Shown here: positions 12,058 to 22,923 of the stretch, one piece after another
How positions within the stretch are numbered: position 1 is the stretch's first letter
Layout of the letters: the number at the start of each line of letters is the position of its first letter
Made by a program: the position numbers and the translations under genes
Assembly (NCBI GenBank): GCA_032433595.1
Contig: JASWJB010000045.1
Coordinates: forward strand, 62,001 to 126,000
Source: Conoideocrella luteorostrata
Taxonomy: Eukaryota > Ascomycota > Sordariomycetes > Hypocreales > Clavicipitaceae
DNA: 64,000 bases
Reading direction: 5' to 3'
The notes under the pieces: generated by a model
What the model was told of the DNA's origin: nothing
Databases searched by the model: none
What the model saw: the letters and a program-made list of their open reading frames with translations, nothing else

Positions 12058-15000
12058 GGACTCTATCAGATTGGCGATAAGAAAGCTGCATGCGGGCCGA
12101 GGTGTGACGAGGAAGAAACCAAGGCAGAGGGAATGGCCTGATTTTAGGTGCGGCAGAGGGGAAAAACAAAGAAAGGGAAAGAAAGAAGTCCTCGGCAGTC
12201 TGGGGGCGAGCCAAGACCCCCTTTGTTGTTTTTTTCGCAGGCGTGATGTCGCGACCGTCTGGAACCGAGACGACTCAGTTGGCAGAGTGGCAGGCAGGCG
12301 CCAGACCAAGCCCAGGCCTAGGCGGAACTCAACCAAGGCAACAACTATGGGAGATAAATGGTAAGCGGAGAAGAGCTGGGTTAACGACACCGTAGTCGGC
12401 AACGCTGGAGTTGACGTGTCCTCGGGACGCAAACGAGTAGGCCGAAAGCCAGCGGCGACGAGTGAGGATATTTTGTGTTGTAAGTGAGAGCGGGAAGACG
12501 AGGAGTCAAGGAGGGTAAGAGAGGCGAGGCGAGACGGGCCAGACTTTTTGCTTGTTTTTGGTTGTTGCCGAAGCCGAAGCCTGGATTGGTCTGGATGGTA
12601 CGTGCCCTGCCGCAAAACAAACAGCCGGCGCAGGTGCAGGGGCCAGAGGTGCAGCCGAGACGGAACCTTTGCCTTCTGCTGCCTTCCAGGTGTTCGAGTC
12701 AGCTTTTAAAGTTTACCTAGGCACGGAGTAGGCAGTCGATGCACCGTTTCGCGGGTGTTCATTGCTTTTGGACCCTGGAGGCTAGCGGTGCACAGCAGTG
12801 GATAGCAGTGGCTTGCAGCGCGTGAGTGACTGAATCGAAGAATGGGTGGGCTGACGCGCTTGAGCTCAGTTGTTATGGGCTGAAAAAGGAGTGTGGAGTA
12901 ACTACAGAGAGGGGACAAGGAGAAAAGTTCAAATTCCAGTGCAGATGCCAACCAGCCGTACGGAGCACTCCGTACACGAGCCAAAAATAAACACCATGCG
13001 GTGCCACGCAGTGCCACGCAGTGAAGCTGCCCCCGGCTGTTTCTTCCCTTTCGTAATGATTGTGCTGCTTCATGTGTTTCGCCGGCTTCGCTTCCTCGAT
13101 TCTGTGGTTAAACACTCATCAGCTGTCACTTGTAGCGTCTGAGTTCACTCTCGGGCGGGAATTGACCTCAAACAAGCAGCGCTAGGAAAACAGGCGCACG
13201 CAAGGGGCATGTACCGGGCTGAAGGCCGGTGTGATGCAAAGTTGCTTCGATATGTTGCAGTTTGCTGCAATGTACTGCAGTAAGCTGCGCCGAATCCGCC
13301 CCGATGCTGCTCGAGGCAAGGGGCAGACATGGATTGGAGGAAAGTCAAAACGTAAAGAGTGGCTGACGCTCTCCGAGTGGGTTTGTGAGCAGGTACAAAT
13401 GTGTCAATGTATGTGGGTGGGTGGGCTGGTGTCAAGGTGTCAGTGAGTGAATGAGAGAGTGTGTGTAACTGTGACTGTGACTGTGACTCTGGCTATTCTA
13501 CAAAACCACTGATCCAAACGCCATTGATGTACTCTGCACATTGACCATTTATGTACTCCGTACTCTGTAGGGACTTCACCAAGCCAAGTTACCAGGAGTG
13601 CAAGCCGGGTTTGATGGCTGAGAAAGAAAGGGGGGCAAGAGGGGACGGATAATAAGAAGCTCAACAAAATGCATTATTACTCAGTAAGTAACGATTTGCT
13701 TCATTCGTCGAGACCTGGCTGTCCGGGATGTGTGTGACTGCCTTTATCAGCAGGTGACATCTGCACCTTCCGCGGTGGACCAATAGTTGAACGGTCCACC
13801 GTATGAATGGGGGACAGTCTCGGGCAAAATACCCCTTCCGCTATTGAAATCTAGATCCTGCTCCATAGCTAGGTACAGACAGAACTCCATAGGTACGGAC
13901 CATAGTTACTAGTTACTGCATTGCATGTACATGACCCACAGCAAACAACTCGACCAGCGCGGGACTTACGAAAGATCCAACGAATTGAACTGCGTAACAG
14001 TATCATACGTACATTAAAGGGCGAGGAAAACATCAGGAACAGGGAATTTAGGGGCGAGGGCGAAGAATAACAGAGAAGAGTTTTCCCATCAAACATCATA
14101 TCGGGACAGTGCCAGTTCTCCTGGCTAAAGACGAATCGGTTACAGCGAATAGGCTGTGCTGGTAAGCTAAAAGAAGTGGTTTCCCCTACTCTATGTGCAT
14201 GTTCTTTGTCGACTGTTCAATCTGCCCAAATGCTACGGAGTACAGTATCTGGATCTGGAATATTTTTTTTCCCTTTCGATGTGTCTACATGATCGCCTTG
14301 GCACTAATGAAGCTCACATACTAGTATTGAATTTCACATTCCAAAACATCCGTTTCTGGCTACCCAGACGCAGAGTGTGTCCTCCGTAGTGAGATGTCGA
14401 GTATAGCGATCCGTCCACTACTCCGTAGAGTTCAACTGAATTGAGACAAGACAAGACTAGCGGCAACGACCAGCAAAATATAAGGGAAGGCGCGACGGAG
14501 GTTGAAACGCCAACGAGTACGGACAAGTTTAGGTGGTTAGTAAAGTTTTTCGTTCATCTACTAGTTAGTTCATGCCGCTCGCACTGGCGCTATTCTGTTC
14601 GGAGCATGTTGTAGTGACTTAATAAGTAGCTGCGGTAGCAGTTTTGATACGTCACAATAGTCCACGACAGTCCGCGATAGTCTACGGAGGAAAGATGGTC
14701 TCCATGTCGCTCTTGTTTCACACTACAGTTGATGGTGCCGGTCGCAATCATGGATTCCGTCACTGTTTGCGTGCGTGCGGAGTACGAAGAAGAGCAAGAG
14801 ATCGTTTGGACTGTAGATCCAGGGTCCTTCCGTGGCACTAATTATCCAAAACAAGTCGTTGGTGTGCTGCTGTCATTGCATCGAACCGGCACTGCACCAG
14901 TCCCAACTAGGCCTCGTGGTTCGTGCCATGCTCCGAAAGAGGGCGTTCAGATGTCAAAAGGTCATGCAGGCTGTTACCTAATTCCTACAAAAGGCGCGCC

Positions 15001-15937
15001 AATCCACGACCATACTAACCACACTAACCACATGTTCAATCAAAGGCGAGGTGCTCCGTGATCTGCTCTACTCTGCATGATCGAATCAATATCAACCTTG
15101 GCCATGGCACTGGCTCTGACATTGGCACTGGCGTTGGCATTCATTGGCATGCGACGCCCTCCAATGACCACGCCTCACCGTCGACATGACCGACCCCGCT
15201 GAGACTTTAGTCTGTCAGTCCCCCGTTCCACAATCACCCCCGGCTTTCATCACCACCATGTGGCCCTCCCGAGATGGTGAAATGGGTCGACTACTCCGTA
15301 CGTGCCTCCCGTACGGGGCTCGGGGGTTATGTGGCTGCTCATCGTCGCCAATCTCGCCTATCGTTTGCTGCTAGTGCGACCATGTGCAACAGTCCATACT
15401 AGTATGTTTGGTTCAAGGTTCCCAGATCCACTGCGTCTGGTGGAGTCAAGTCCGGCCTGCTGCTCCTTGCTTCTTCGGTGTCCTGCCTGGCCTTCTGAGC
15501 GTACTGGCCCTGCATCCCTGGCGTCTGGATGCCTAGGTGGTGAGCGATGGTGGCGAGCAAAGGTGCGCCAATGAATCCAGCCGGGCTGCTCGTCGACTAG
15601 CCAAGAGTCTCTCGTCAAACTGTACGGAGTACTGGCTCGCTTTTTCTACTCCATGTGGACACATGCTTCTGCCAATACCACTGTTATCTACTGGAAATGG
15701 CTAGCAAGAAATCCTGGCTGGACTCCAATGTTGGGTTTTTCACATGTGTTTGGTCGTGATCCCGGTGATAGATCTTTTAGCCACAACATACGTAGCACCA
15801 GTCACACCCAAAATCTGACGTTCAGGTACATTACTCACGTCAACAAACTTGAAAAAAAAAATTGACATGTCTGCGGCATAAAAACCATCCGTTGGATCTT
15901 CTGTAGCTGAACCTAGACACGCACGAGCCTCGGCAAT
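12058..15937. other. Long gene-poor region
   Basis: Nearly 3.9 kb with no supported gene. It has a CT-rich leader-like part next to the low-complexity gene, a short GTGACT array near 13466-13490 and exact TACTCCGTA/TACGGAGTA copies at 13554, 14234, 14419, 15292 and 15623. Several open frames of 60-110 codons overlap each other on both strands and show no family features. The stretch marks the left edge of a repeat-rich accessory segment. Confidence 0.55.
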
Positions 15938-16660
15938 CTAAGTTTCGCCGTGTAACCTGACACCGTTAGTGGAGACGGCTGTCACCGTAAAAGCATATTC
16001 ATATATTACCGCCCCGCTGTCAGATACGAGCATCGCCAGAACACCAGATGCAAGGCGTTCGTTCGTAGCGGGAGAAGCCGCCTCGCTATGTTCCCATACC
16101 CATGAGCAAACGGAAACGTCCGCTGATACGTTGGAGCCTGCCTCACAGGTCGACTTCTCCAGTAGTGATGTGTTTCCGATGTAGCATGGCTCCGGATTCA
16201 GGACCACAAACCTGGCGAGGCCAGCACTGAGATTTGGAATCAATTCTGAATTGTCGGCTATTGAAAATGTGATAATGTAACGGCATGCGGTCTGTATCAG
16301 TCCGAGGACCCCTTCCGTGGTATGTGCGTATGATGTATCAAGTTTCAGGAACGCTGCGTTTTAGTTAGTTCCAGACCGCTTCCGCGTCCCTAGTTTTGGA
16401 ACATCTTATGGTGCCGATCGCAAGCCGCAGCTCTGGATTTGCCGTAATCTGTATTTCTATCATGATTGTGTCTCGGTCTCTAGGAGCCGGGAACGTGTTA
16501 AACCTTACCTCAGGTCGTGGCGATGACCGTTTCCGCCGGTCTGTAAATTACCTGCCTAGTCCAGTGGATGGTGTTGCCGCGATACCCGCCGTTATATTCA
16601 ATAGCCGCTTCAGCCAACTCGCACGCCAGAAACATTCCCACTTGCTAGACGTTGAAGCTG
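15938..16660 (-). pseudogene. Possible decayed or unresolved multi-exon gene
   Basis: On the minus strand several pieces read like real protein but do not join cleanly. A frame around 16635-16555 contains ACELAEAAIEYNGGYRGNT followed by IHWTRQ. A second around 16465-16380 contains IEIQITANPELRLAIGTIR. A third, open from about 16353 to the stop at 15938, contains AFLKLDTSYAHTTEGVLGL and later LNPEPCYIGNTSLLEKSTC. Plausible GT-AG boundaries lie between the pieces, but I could not keep one reading frame across all of them and no start codon is evident. I do not recognise the family. It could be a gene with unusual introns or a pseudogene. Confidence 0.35.
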
Positions 16661-16724
16661 AGCCATGCCGAGCGCAGATCATTGTGATATAGGTGCATTC
16701 GAGGAAGCTATAGCTGGCACGCTT

Positions 16725-17006
16725 TCATTGTAACATGTTCAAATTGGAAGCTGAGTTTTTATTTATAAACTCTAAAGTCCCTCCCTCCTCGGCAAGGGAT
16801 AAACTGCTATATCTTTTTCTCCGACGAAGCCATTGCATTAGACTGATATCCCCCTTCTTGAGCTTCGGATTCGTTGCACTCGTGGGCCCTTTGAGCTTTA
16901 CGTGAAGCTCGACCGCCTGGGCTCTTCGTGCAGCATCGTCAATCATTCGGCTGAGGGCCCTCAGCTGCTGTGTTAGAGCAGTTGGCTTGGTGTCCTGCTT
17001 AGCCAT
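16725..17006 (-). CDS. Orphan 93-residue protein, 5' part duplicated nearby
   Basis: An ATG-initiated frame of 93 codons, MAKQDTKPTALTQQLRALSR onward, predicted mainly helical and rich in Arg, Lys and Ala (DDAARRAQAVELHVKLKG). No family is recognised. What supports it as a gene is that its upstream region and first ~20 codons recur, inverted and diverged, at about 22208-22600, where the start codon and a glutamine codon have been destroyed. It may be the first exon of a longer gene continuing into the pieces at 16.6-15.9 kb, but I could not prove a join. The C-terminal part (EEGGTLEFINKNSASNLNML) looks less protein-like and might be read-through of an intron. Confidence 0.4.
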   Translation of the reverse strand: MAKQDTKPTALTQQLRALSRMIDDAARRAQAVELHVKLKGPTSATNPKLKKGDISLMQWLRRRKRYSSLSLAEEGGTLEFINKNSASNLNMLQ

Positions 17007-17340
17007 AGTGCTACTGGAATCACATTCGCAGCCATACTAATTAGCTTGCGACGTGTGCCATACCTACTGGGTTCCTGGTACTAATCGTGGTAGATATTCC
17101 GAAGAGTTATTTGCAGCGAAAAAGATTTAACAAGAATTCTAGGCCTTAGATAACTTAGTTATAGATTGCGGTAGGTGTTCTGTGTTGAGTGTGGGATCAG
17201 ATGTTGTTGAAAGTGATAAAAAGTTATGGTTATAGTGAGGGGATTTCTCTTATTTTGTACTACACGGAAACTCTAATCAATCTAGAATTGACGTCAACAA
17301 TACAGCGAATTACAGTTGCAAGTAACGGCGAACACAGTCA
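16940..17340 (-). repeat. Repeat segment A, copy 1
   Basis: About 400 bases whose reverse complement matches 22208-22600 with numerous substitutions. Shared landmarks include TGTGTTCGCCG, ACTTGCAACT, ATTCGCTG, ACAAAATAAGAGAAA, GCAAATAA(C/T)TCTTCGG, ATCTACCACGATTA and CAGGACACCAAGCCAACTGCT. It covers the upstream region and start of the 93-residue ORF. Confidence 0.85.
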
Positions 17341-17600
17341 CGATCGTAAGCACACAAGCCTTATTATTTATTGTTGCTTTTCATTGTTGTTGATCATTAT
17401 GTCGCCGCACTGTTTATCCTTCCGCTCTGCTGATGCCATTTAATATGTTTTTTTCATCATAAGATAAGTCCATGAGGCTACCTAAAAACAAAATAAAAGC
17501 ATATACTTTATTATTTAAAGCCATGCAGCGCGAGAAATCTCTGTTCAAAAATGTAGCATGTTGCGCGGTCAAATTAGTCGATGTAGGGTGTGCGCAGACT
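17326..17600 (+). repeat. Repeat segments B and C, copy 1
   Basis: 17326-17440 matches 22634-22755 in the same orientation (GGCGAACACAGTCACGA, GCCGCACTGTTTATCCT). 17430-17600 matches the ends of 22960-23330 (ATTTAAT, then AGATAAGTCCATGAGG; later GCAGACTTCTG(A/G)CCACCTACTGTA). In this copy B runs directly into C, whereas copy 2 has about 200 extra bases between them. Confidence 0.8.
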
Positions 17601-17749
17601 TCTGACCACCTACTGTAGCAAGATGTAATGCAAAGCCGCAAGTTCGTAGAGCCAGTTCCGCAGAAAATCAACTTCCCTACTACAATTCTAAAGTTTAGTG
17701 CCTTATTAAAGTGTCTCGATGAAAGCAATGCCGATGGCCGCGACTCTGT

Positions 17750-20039
17750 CTATTCTAAATCGTAGTCGACAGACACATTGTGTTCTGCTACTCGTTCTCC
17801 TTCGTAGTAGACTGCAAAGTCGAGTGATCTGCCGTCGCAAGTCATTTCAATTTCATAATCAAGATAACGAAATTGAGTCCCTAATATGTTTGTTTGGATC
17901 CGTAGCGAGTCCAATTGTATCGTTTTGTTCCATTTCACCTTGCATAGTTTGGTTACAGAGGCAGTCTTTCTCGAGGGCGGCATTGATGAATATGAGACGT
18001 AAAAGTCCTCATATGCGGCGACCTGATTGACAGAGGAGTCATATGTCCTGCAGAACCATCGTCGTTCACAGGTCGTACCGGATAAGTCACAACCCTGGAA
18101 CTATAGTCAGCTATTGGAACACCGGGGGGGGGGGTAAAGACGAGAAAGCAAGTGTTCGCCTGTAGCTGGGGTGACCCGCCTGCTTTAGAAACCATGACAT
18201 CTGATTTCTTGCCATCCACGTTAACTCATAATTGTCATAGTACTTGTCGATGGATAAATGCCGCTTGCTGTCGTAAACCTCGGAATTTGAGATACCGTAG
18301 CTCATACGGGCGACTCTGCTTTCGACTTTGATACCGAGTGACTGGGAAGGATCTAGTGACGAAATCCCATGCACCACGGCTCCACGGCAGATCGCAACCC
18401 AACTGTTACGCAACTTTCAGTTCAAGTTGTTTTAAATAGGCCAAGCGACACTATATTAACATAGGGCTTAGGAGGAAACTCACGGCTTGGAACCTTTGGA
18501 TTGTAGAACAGTCGTATCTCCATTTACCAACTTACTGAGGCGATCGTAAAGATACGGACTGCGTCCAAACCCTCCGACGAGAACGACGTACTACAAATCG
18601 GCATCAGCTGAATTAGTCTTGAAAATACAACGTAATTGAGCCCGGGTTTGCAAAGAAGAGCATACTTTTGGTACTCTACCATATTTTGCCATGATTGTCA
18701 GTGTTTGGCCCTGAACCAGTTTCTCTATCTTCCGAACAATAGGCTCAAAAGCTGTTGAGATTTCCGATCTGAACTATATTTTAGGTCGCCTTTCGAACAA
18801 TGTTTCTGGTTCATGCGTTAGGAACTTACGTGCTGAGTTGTAACCCTCTGGACCTTTTCTTGCTCGTAGCAGCCGCATCAGGGAGATCAACAACCCAGGT
18901 GTGAGGCTTGTCGCGAAATTGGGGTTTGATACCGTGTTCCCAATTATCATTTAAAAATTTCCTCTCTTGTTGCTTACTGACTTTTTTCCACGAACCTGGA
19001 ACCTTGTCTTTTATGAGCTTGATGAAGTTTTCATCCAAGAAAACCCCGCCGCATAAGTCTCCTTCAGGTGGGCTCTATTAGTTAACAAAAACAAGTGCTG
19101 ATCAGCTACTTATCAGAGACTTACCTTCTCCTTTGACGCACTCTTTGAGGGCAAATGGAGTCTTGCTATCCACCGTATAACTAATGAGATCCTGAATTGG
19201 CGAGGGAGGATTAGAAAGGACAGCAACAGCAACATAACGAAATCAGAGCGAACTTACCACAGTACCGCCTCCGGCATCACAAACGATAATTATGTCTCCA
19301 ATCTAGCAGAAGGGTTAGCAACAAGTCAGGACAAAGTCTTCAAGAAATCTAGCATCCTGACCTCAATAGTAGATCGCTTTGAGAGGTCTTTTATTGTTGC
19401 TAACGCGGCAGCTTCCGGCTCTGATATGAAACGCAAAACTGTACTACCGCAAGATCTCTTGGTCAAGATACCCGCTATTTTGGCTGCCTCTTCCATACGC
19501 TGCTGCGCATACTGTGGCCAAATAGCAGGCAAGGTCATGATGACATGAAATTGACACCTTAGCAACAGCTCTTCGCCGAGTTCTTCCTTGATGGATTTGA
19601 TGGCATGGAACCAGAGGGGCTTCAGAAAACTGGCTACCATTTGAACAGCGTTTTCGTCAGAATCGTCTAGCATTTCGCGAGCTTGGCAAAATTGCGAGCA
19701 CCAATATACGTCTGGATCGACATCTTTTTTATTTAGAAGAAGCAATTTGAACCATTGAACAGCCTCTGCATTGGAAGGAACTGTATATCCCCATTTGACA
19801 GGCTCTCCCTTTTTACCGTAAGCAAGCTGAGTTGGGGTTTTTTCGAGATCTGAGCAATGGTTTAGCTCAGATTCCCAGCTTGTTACTACTTCAATGTTTT
19901 CTGGTTGGAGGGAGTACGCCCAGGCCACACCGGAGTAGCTTTAATTCATCGTTAGAAACGCAAGTGGCTTGTGAGTGTGTTGTTAAGAGGGGGCTCACGT
20001 TGTTCCAAAATCAATACCGATGACGATGACTTCCTCCAT
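17750..20039 (-). CDS. Hsp70-like (actin-fold) ATPase, C-terminal frame uncertain
   Basis: A multi-exon gene with exons at 20039-19999, 19938-19362, 19302-19258, 19191-19125, 19061-18830, 18768-18666, 18590-18484 and 18402 to about 18190, and a C-terminal piece from about 18095 to the stop at 17750. Hsp70 nucleotide-binding motifs are clear: phosphate-1 loop VIGIDFGTTYSGVAWAY, phosphate-2 CDAGGGTVDLISY and adenosine motif VLVGGFGRSPYLYDRL. It belongs to the expanded fungal family of Hsp70-like proteins with an ATPase domain but no canonical substrate-binding domain; their roles are largely unknown. Joins in the first 18402-20039 keep both frame and family sequence. Between about 18190 and 18095 the frame breaks near a G-tract at 18123-18132: the upstream frame stops at 18111, while the family-like C-terminus (YEDFYVSYSSMPPSR and so on) is in another frame. 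This could be a frameshift (pseudogene), a sequencing error or an unrecognised intron. Confidence 0.75.
18123..18132 (+). other. G homopolymer at the frame break of the Hsp70-like gene
   Basis: A run of ten G (C on the coding strand) coincides with the point where the coding frame of the Hsp70-like gene is lost. Only a 22-base GT-AG segment could reconnect the frames here, which is too short for a normal spliceosomal intron. A length error or a real indel in the tract is a simple explanation. Confidence 0.6.
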
Positions 20040-20369
20040 GGCGAATGTTTTATGTGATGATATAGACCCAGCTTCGATGATATGTGGCGGAGAAGCTGTT
20101 TTGGCGCGGCAAGGTTTAGAGTGCGGGATAGGAATAAGGTCAAGCTCTTTTTGGGGAAGGTGAGCCAAAACTGAGAAGCTGAGTTACTCATTTTCTTATC
20201 TCTCTCACCATGCATTCACGTTCGCAGCTGCTCTGCACTGTCAGCCGTTGTTTCACCTGCCACCATTGTTCGAATGCGCACAGTAATTTCCTAGAAGTTC
20301 GTGTCAAAGATCCAGAGATCCAGATCATCCTCCCAAGCTCATCAAAACATCATCAATTTTTAAGGCATC
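20040..20369. promoter_or_regulatory. Shared divergent promoter region, Hsp70-like and coiled-coil genes
   Basis: Only about 330 bases separate the two ATGs, which face away from each other, so both promoters and leaders must lie here. No specific binding site could be identified. Confidence 0.5.
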
Positions 20370-21828
20370 ATGTCAACTTGGTCTGGGCCTTTACGAATCG
20401 GTTTACTGCTTTTCGCTTACCAGGCTGGCACTTCTTCATCAGTGCAGCTGGAGTATGAGACAAACGTGGAGCCACACGTAGAGGATGAAGAAATGACTCA
20501 TGAGAATCCTCATATGGATGAAGTGGATTTAATCACGCTCTCGAATACTGATACGGATGTTGACATGGCTGGGGAATCAAATGGTGAGCTGAATGAGCCC
20601 CTTAAGTTACAATAAGCTTTCTTTACTAATCTAGTGAAGAATCCTCCGACCACTATGTGAATCAAGAGGTCAACTCTGAAAGAGCTTATGGCTTGCAGGC
20701 GACTGGGCATAGGCCAGATCGTGTCGAGTTGGAGCGCCAACAGCTTATATATGAATACAATGATCTACTTCGATCGAATCAGAAGTTATTTCACTACAAC
20801 TGTTTTTTGAAAGCTGAAATATCCGGCTACGAAGACAAAATCAGAGAGTTTGGCGATGCAATTAACGCCTTGCAGTCAAAAAATACAACTTTAACCGAAG
20901 CAAACGCGGTGTTAGAAAGGCAAAGGCGAATGGGTTGCAACACGAATTCTCTGGCGAATGAAAGTAAGACGACTGATGGTGAATTCAAGTCAGTTTGGAG
21001 GCAACTCAAGTATAACATCCGGGCTCTTTCTCAACTCCTTGTTGGGGGCATTCCTGAAGACCGTTGCCCGTTAAATGGCATTCGTGGAATCTCTATTACG
21101 CGCAATAAAGATCGTAGTGTCCGGCTGCTCAAGGATGGATATTATAGACGCTGGGCTGTTGAGAAGTACCTTTGGTTGTTTGTTTTTAACGTGGTGTTTG
21201 AGTCTCGCAGCTCGTCAGACTTCGACAGCACGAGGAACACCTTCAGATGGATCAAGCAGAATATGCTAACTGGTAAGTTTAACAATTGGAGAAAGAACCC
21301 AGTTACGTGTCATCCGCTAACTCTTACTTTCTAGCCGTAGAACTGGGAAACAAGAAGTCATCACTCGGATCATTCTGCAAATGGTTCGTTGATGGCTGGG
21401 CGATCTGCAAGCACTCGGGTCGAGAGGTGGAAATGATTCTTGAACGGGATTGCAGTAAAATTTATGAGTTTGTCTACAGGGAAGATGGAGGCGAAGTCTC
21501 CATAGAGCCGCTCTCAATTAAAGACAGCCTTCAAGATATTTTCAACCTGGCACTGGAGCTCGACAACATGCGTATGAGCTCAAAAGCAATAATAACTGTG
21601 GTCTGGCCAGATGAAATTCTCAAGTCACGAGGCGCCAAATGCAGAGAGTACCACGACACTTTTATGGAAATAGTTGACGGGGGTGAGGATGCCCCTGCTG
21701 ATCCAGAGGTGACGATGTTTGTCACTCCAATCCTTCTCAAGAAGGGCAACGCGAATGGAAAGAATTACGACTCCGAACTTGTTCTGGTCAAAGCAGATGT
21801 GGTGCTTGCTGAGCCACAGCGGGCGTAG
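20370..21828 (+). CDS. Coiled-coil protein of unknown function
   Basis: Three exons, 20370-20583, 20640-21272 and 21335-21828, give 446 residues. The 56- and 62-base introns follow GT-AG rules and both joins restore the frame (ESN|ESSDHY and NMLT|AVELGN). The first 70 residues are acidic and disordered. About residues 97-175 form a heptad-like coiled coil (ELERQQLIYEYNDLLRSNQK and SGYEDKIREFGDAINALQSK). The C-terminal ~250 residues form a globular region with W-rich segments (FKSVWRQLKY, CKWFVDGWAI) and a final strand-like part (TMFVTPILLKKG, ELVLVKADVV). I recognise the C-terminal pattern only as that of uncharacterised proteins of related fungi. No signal peptide or membrane span. Its divergent, close pairing with the Hsp70-like ATPase suggests co-regulation, which is inference. 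Confidence 0.75.
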
Positions 21829-22207
21829 AGTCCATGGGGACTCAAGCTTAGAAACATTTGCAGCCATTTCTGAACTCTGAAGCTAATTTGGCTTTGAAAG
21901 AATGGGTATCGAGGATGAGAGATAGGAGCATTAGCATTGCGAGTTCATTCGATGAAGCTGTACGGGCTTTTTTGGCTGAGGATCAATTGATCGGTCAAAG
22001 GAGGGGAAAGCTGAAGAAGGATCGATCGTGCCAATAGCTTCGCTTAGAATCAAGTTTACTTTAGATTTTATGTTTTATTTTTATTTTTATTTTTATTTTG
22101 TTTTCTTTTTTCTTTTTCTTGGTTGTCCCTCATCATTGACCAACAATACCAGGTCACAGTACGGAGTGATGGGCAGCGTGCGGCGGCGTGTGGCCGCGTG
22201 TGAGTCT

Positions 22208-22600
22208 GTGTTCGCCGCAACTTGCAACTATAATTCGCTGACTGCATCGTTGAAGTCAAATTCGCGCAGTGCAAAATAAGAGAAAATCCCCCTTGCATTT
22301 GCGACCACAACGTTCATCACTTCTAACAACGTCCAATCACACGCTCACACCAAAAAAACTTACCATAATCCACAAACAAGTTATCTAGAGCCTAAAATTC
22401 TCGCTAATTCTTTTCCGCAGCAAATAATTCTTCGGAACATCTACCACGATTAATACCAGGAATCCTAAGTCAGTAGGTACGGCACACTTCGCAAGCCAAT
22501 TAGTTAGTACAGCTACCGATGTGATTCCAATAGCACAATAGCCAGGCAGGACACCAAGCCAACTGCTCCAACATAGCAGGTGAGGGCGTTTGGCCGAAAG
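22208..22600 (+). repeat. Repeat segment A, copy 2 (inverted)
   Basis: Inverted, diverged copy of 16940-17340. Together the two copies flank the Hsp70-like and coiled-coil genes as inverted repeats about 4.9 kb apart. Many differences between the copies are transitions. Confidence 0.85.
22538..22600 (+). pseudogene. Broken copy of the 93-residue ORF start
   Basis: Aligned by eye to the start of the ORF at 17006-16725. The initiator ATG is ATA (22538-22540) and the thirteenth codon CAG is TAG; the residues between (RQDTKPTA) still match. Both inactivating changes are G:C to A:T transitions. Homology fades after about 22600. Confidence 0.7.
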
Positions 22601-22633
22601 ACCGACAAAGATTTCATGTTAAATAAATAAGCT

Positions 22634-22755
22634 TTTGCGGCGAACACAGTCACGAGCGCATGCACGAATCTTGTTGTTCATTGCTGCTGTATATTATTGT
22701 TGATGATGGTACTCCGTACAGCCGCACTGTTTATCCTGCAGCTCTGTACTGACAC
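22634..22755 (+). repeat. Repeat segment B, copy 2
   Basis: Same orientation as 17326-17440; shared blocks GCGAACACAGTCACGA and GCCGCACTGTTTATCCT. It is followed here by about 200 bases absent from copy 1. Confidence 0.75.
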
Positions 22756-22923
22756 CACGGTTTGACTCACACGCCGCGGCACGCTGCCACACAACGCACA
22801 TGTACGGTGGTACACAATTCTATTTCGTACGCTCTGGAGGTCTTTTCGCGGTCGAGGCGTTATAAATTTATTCAATTCGTCGGATGGGTTTTGACATCCG
22901 CAAGTCCATTACTGTGACTTGGG

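Noticed and set aside
11480..12364. A 294-codon plus-strand open frame opposite the Ser/Pro-rich gene
   Set aside because: It mirrors the low-complexity minus-strand frame codon for codon, extends through its start region and has no independent features.
12058..12615. An N-terminal extension of 186 codons on the Ser/Pro-rich protein
   Set aside because: The frame is open, but the composition changes sharply at the ATG at 12057 and the upstream part looks like a CT-rich leader.
13466..13490. GTGACT tandem repeat as a functional array
   Set aside because: Only three or four units and imperfect; it looks like an ordinary simple repeat.
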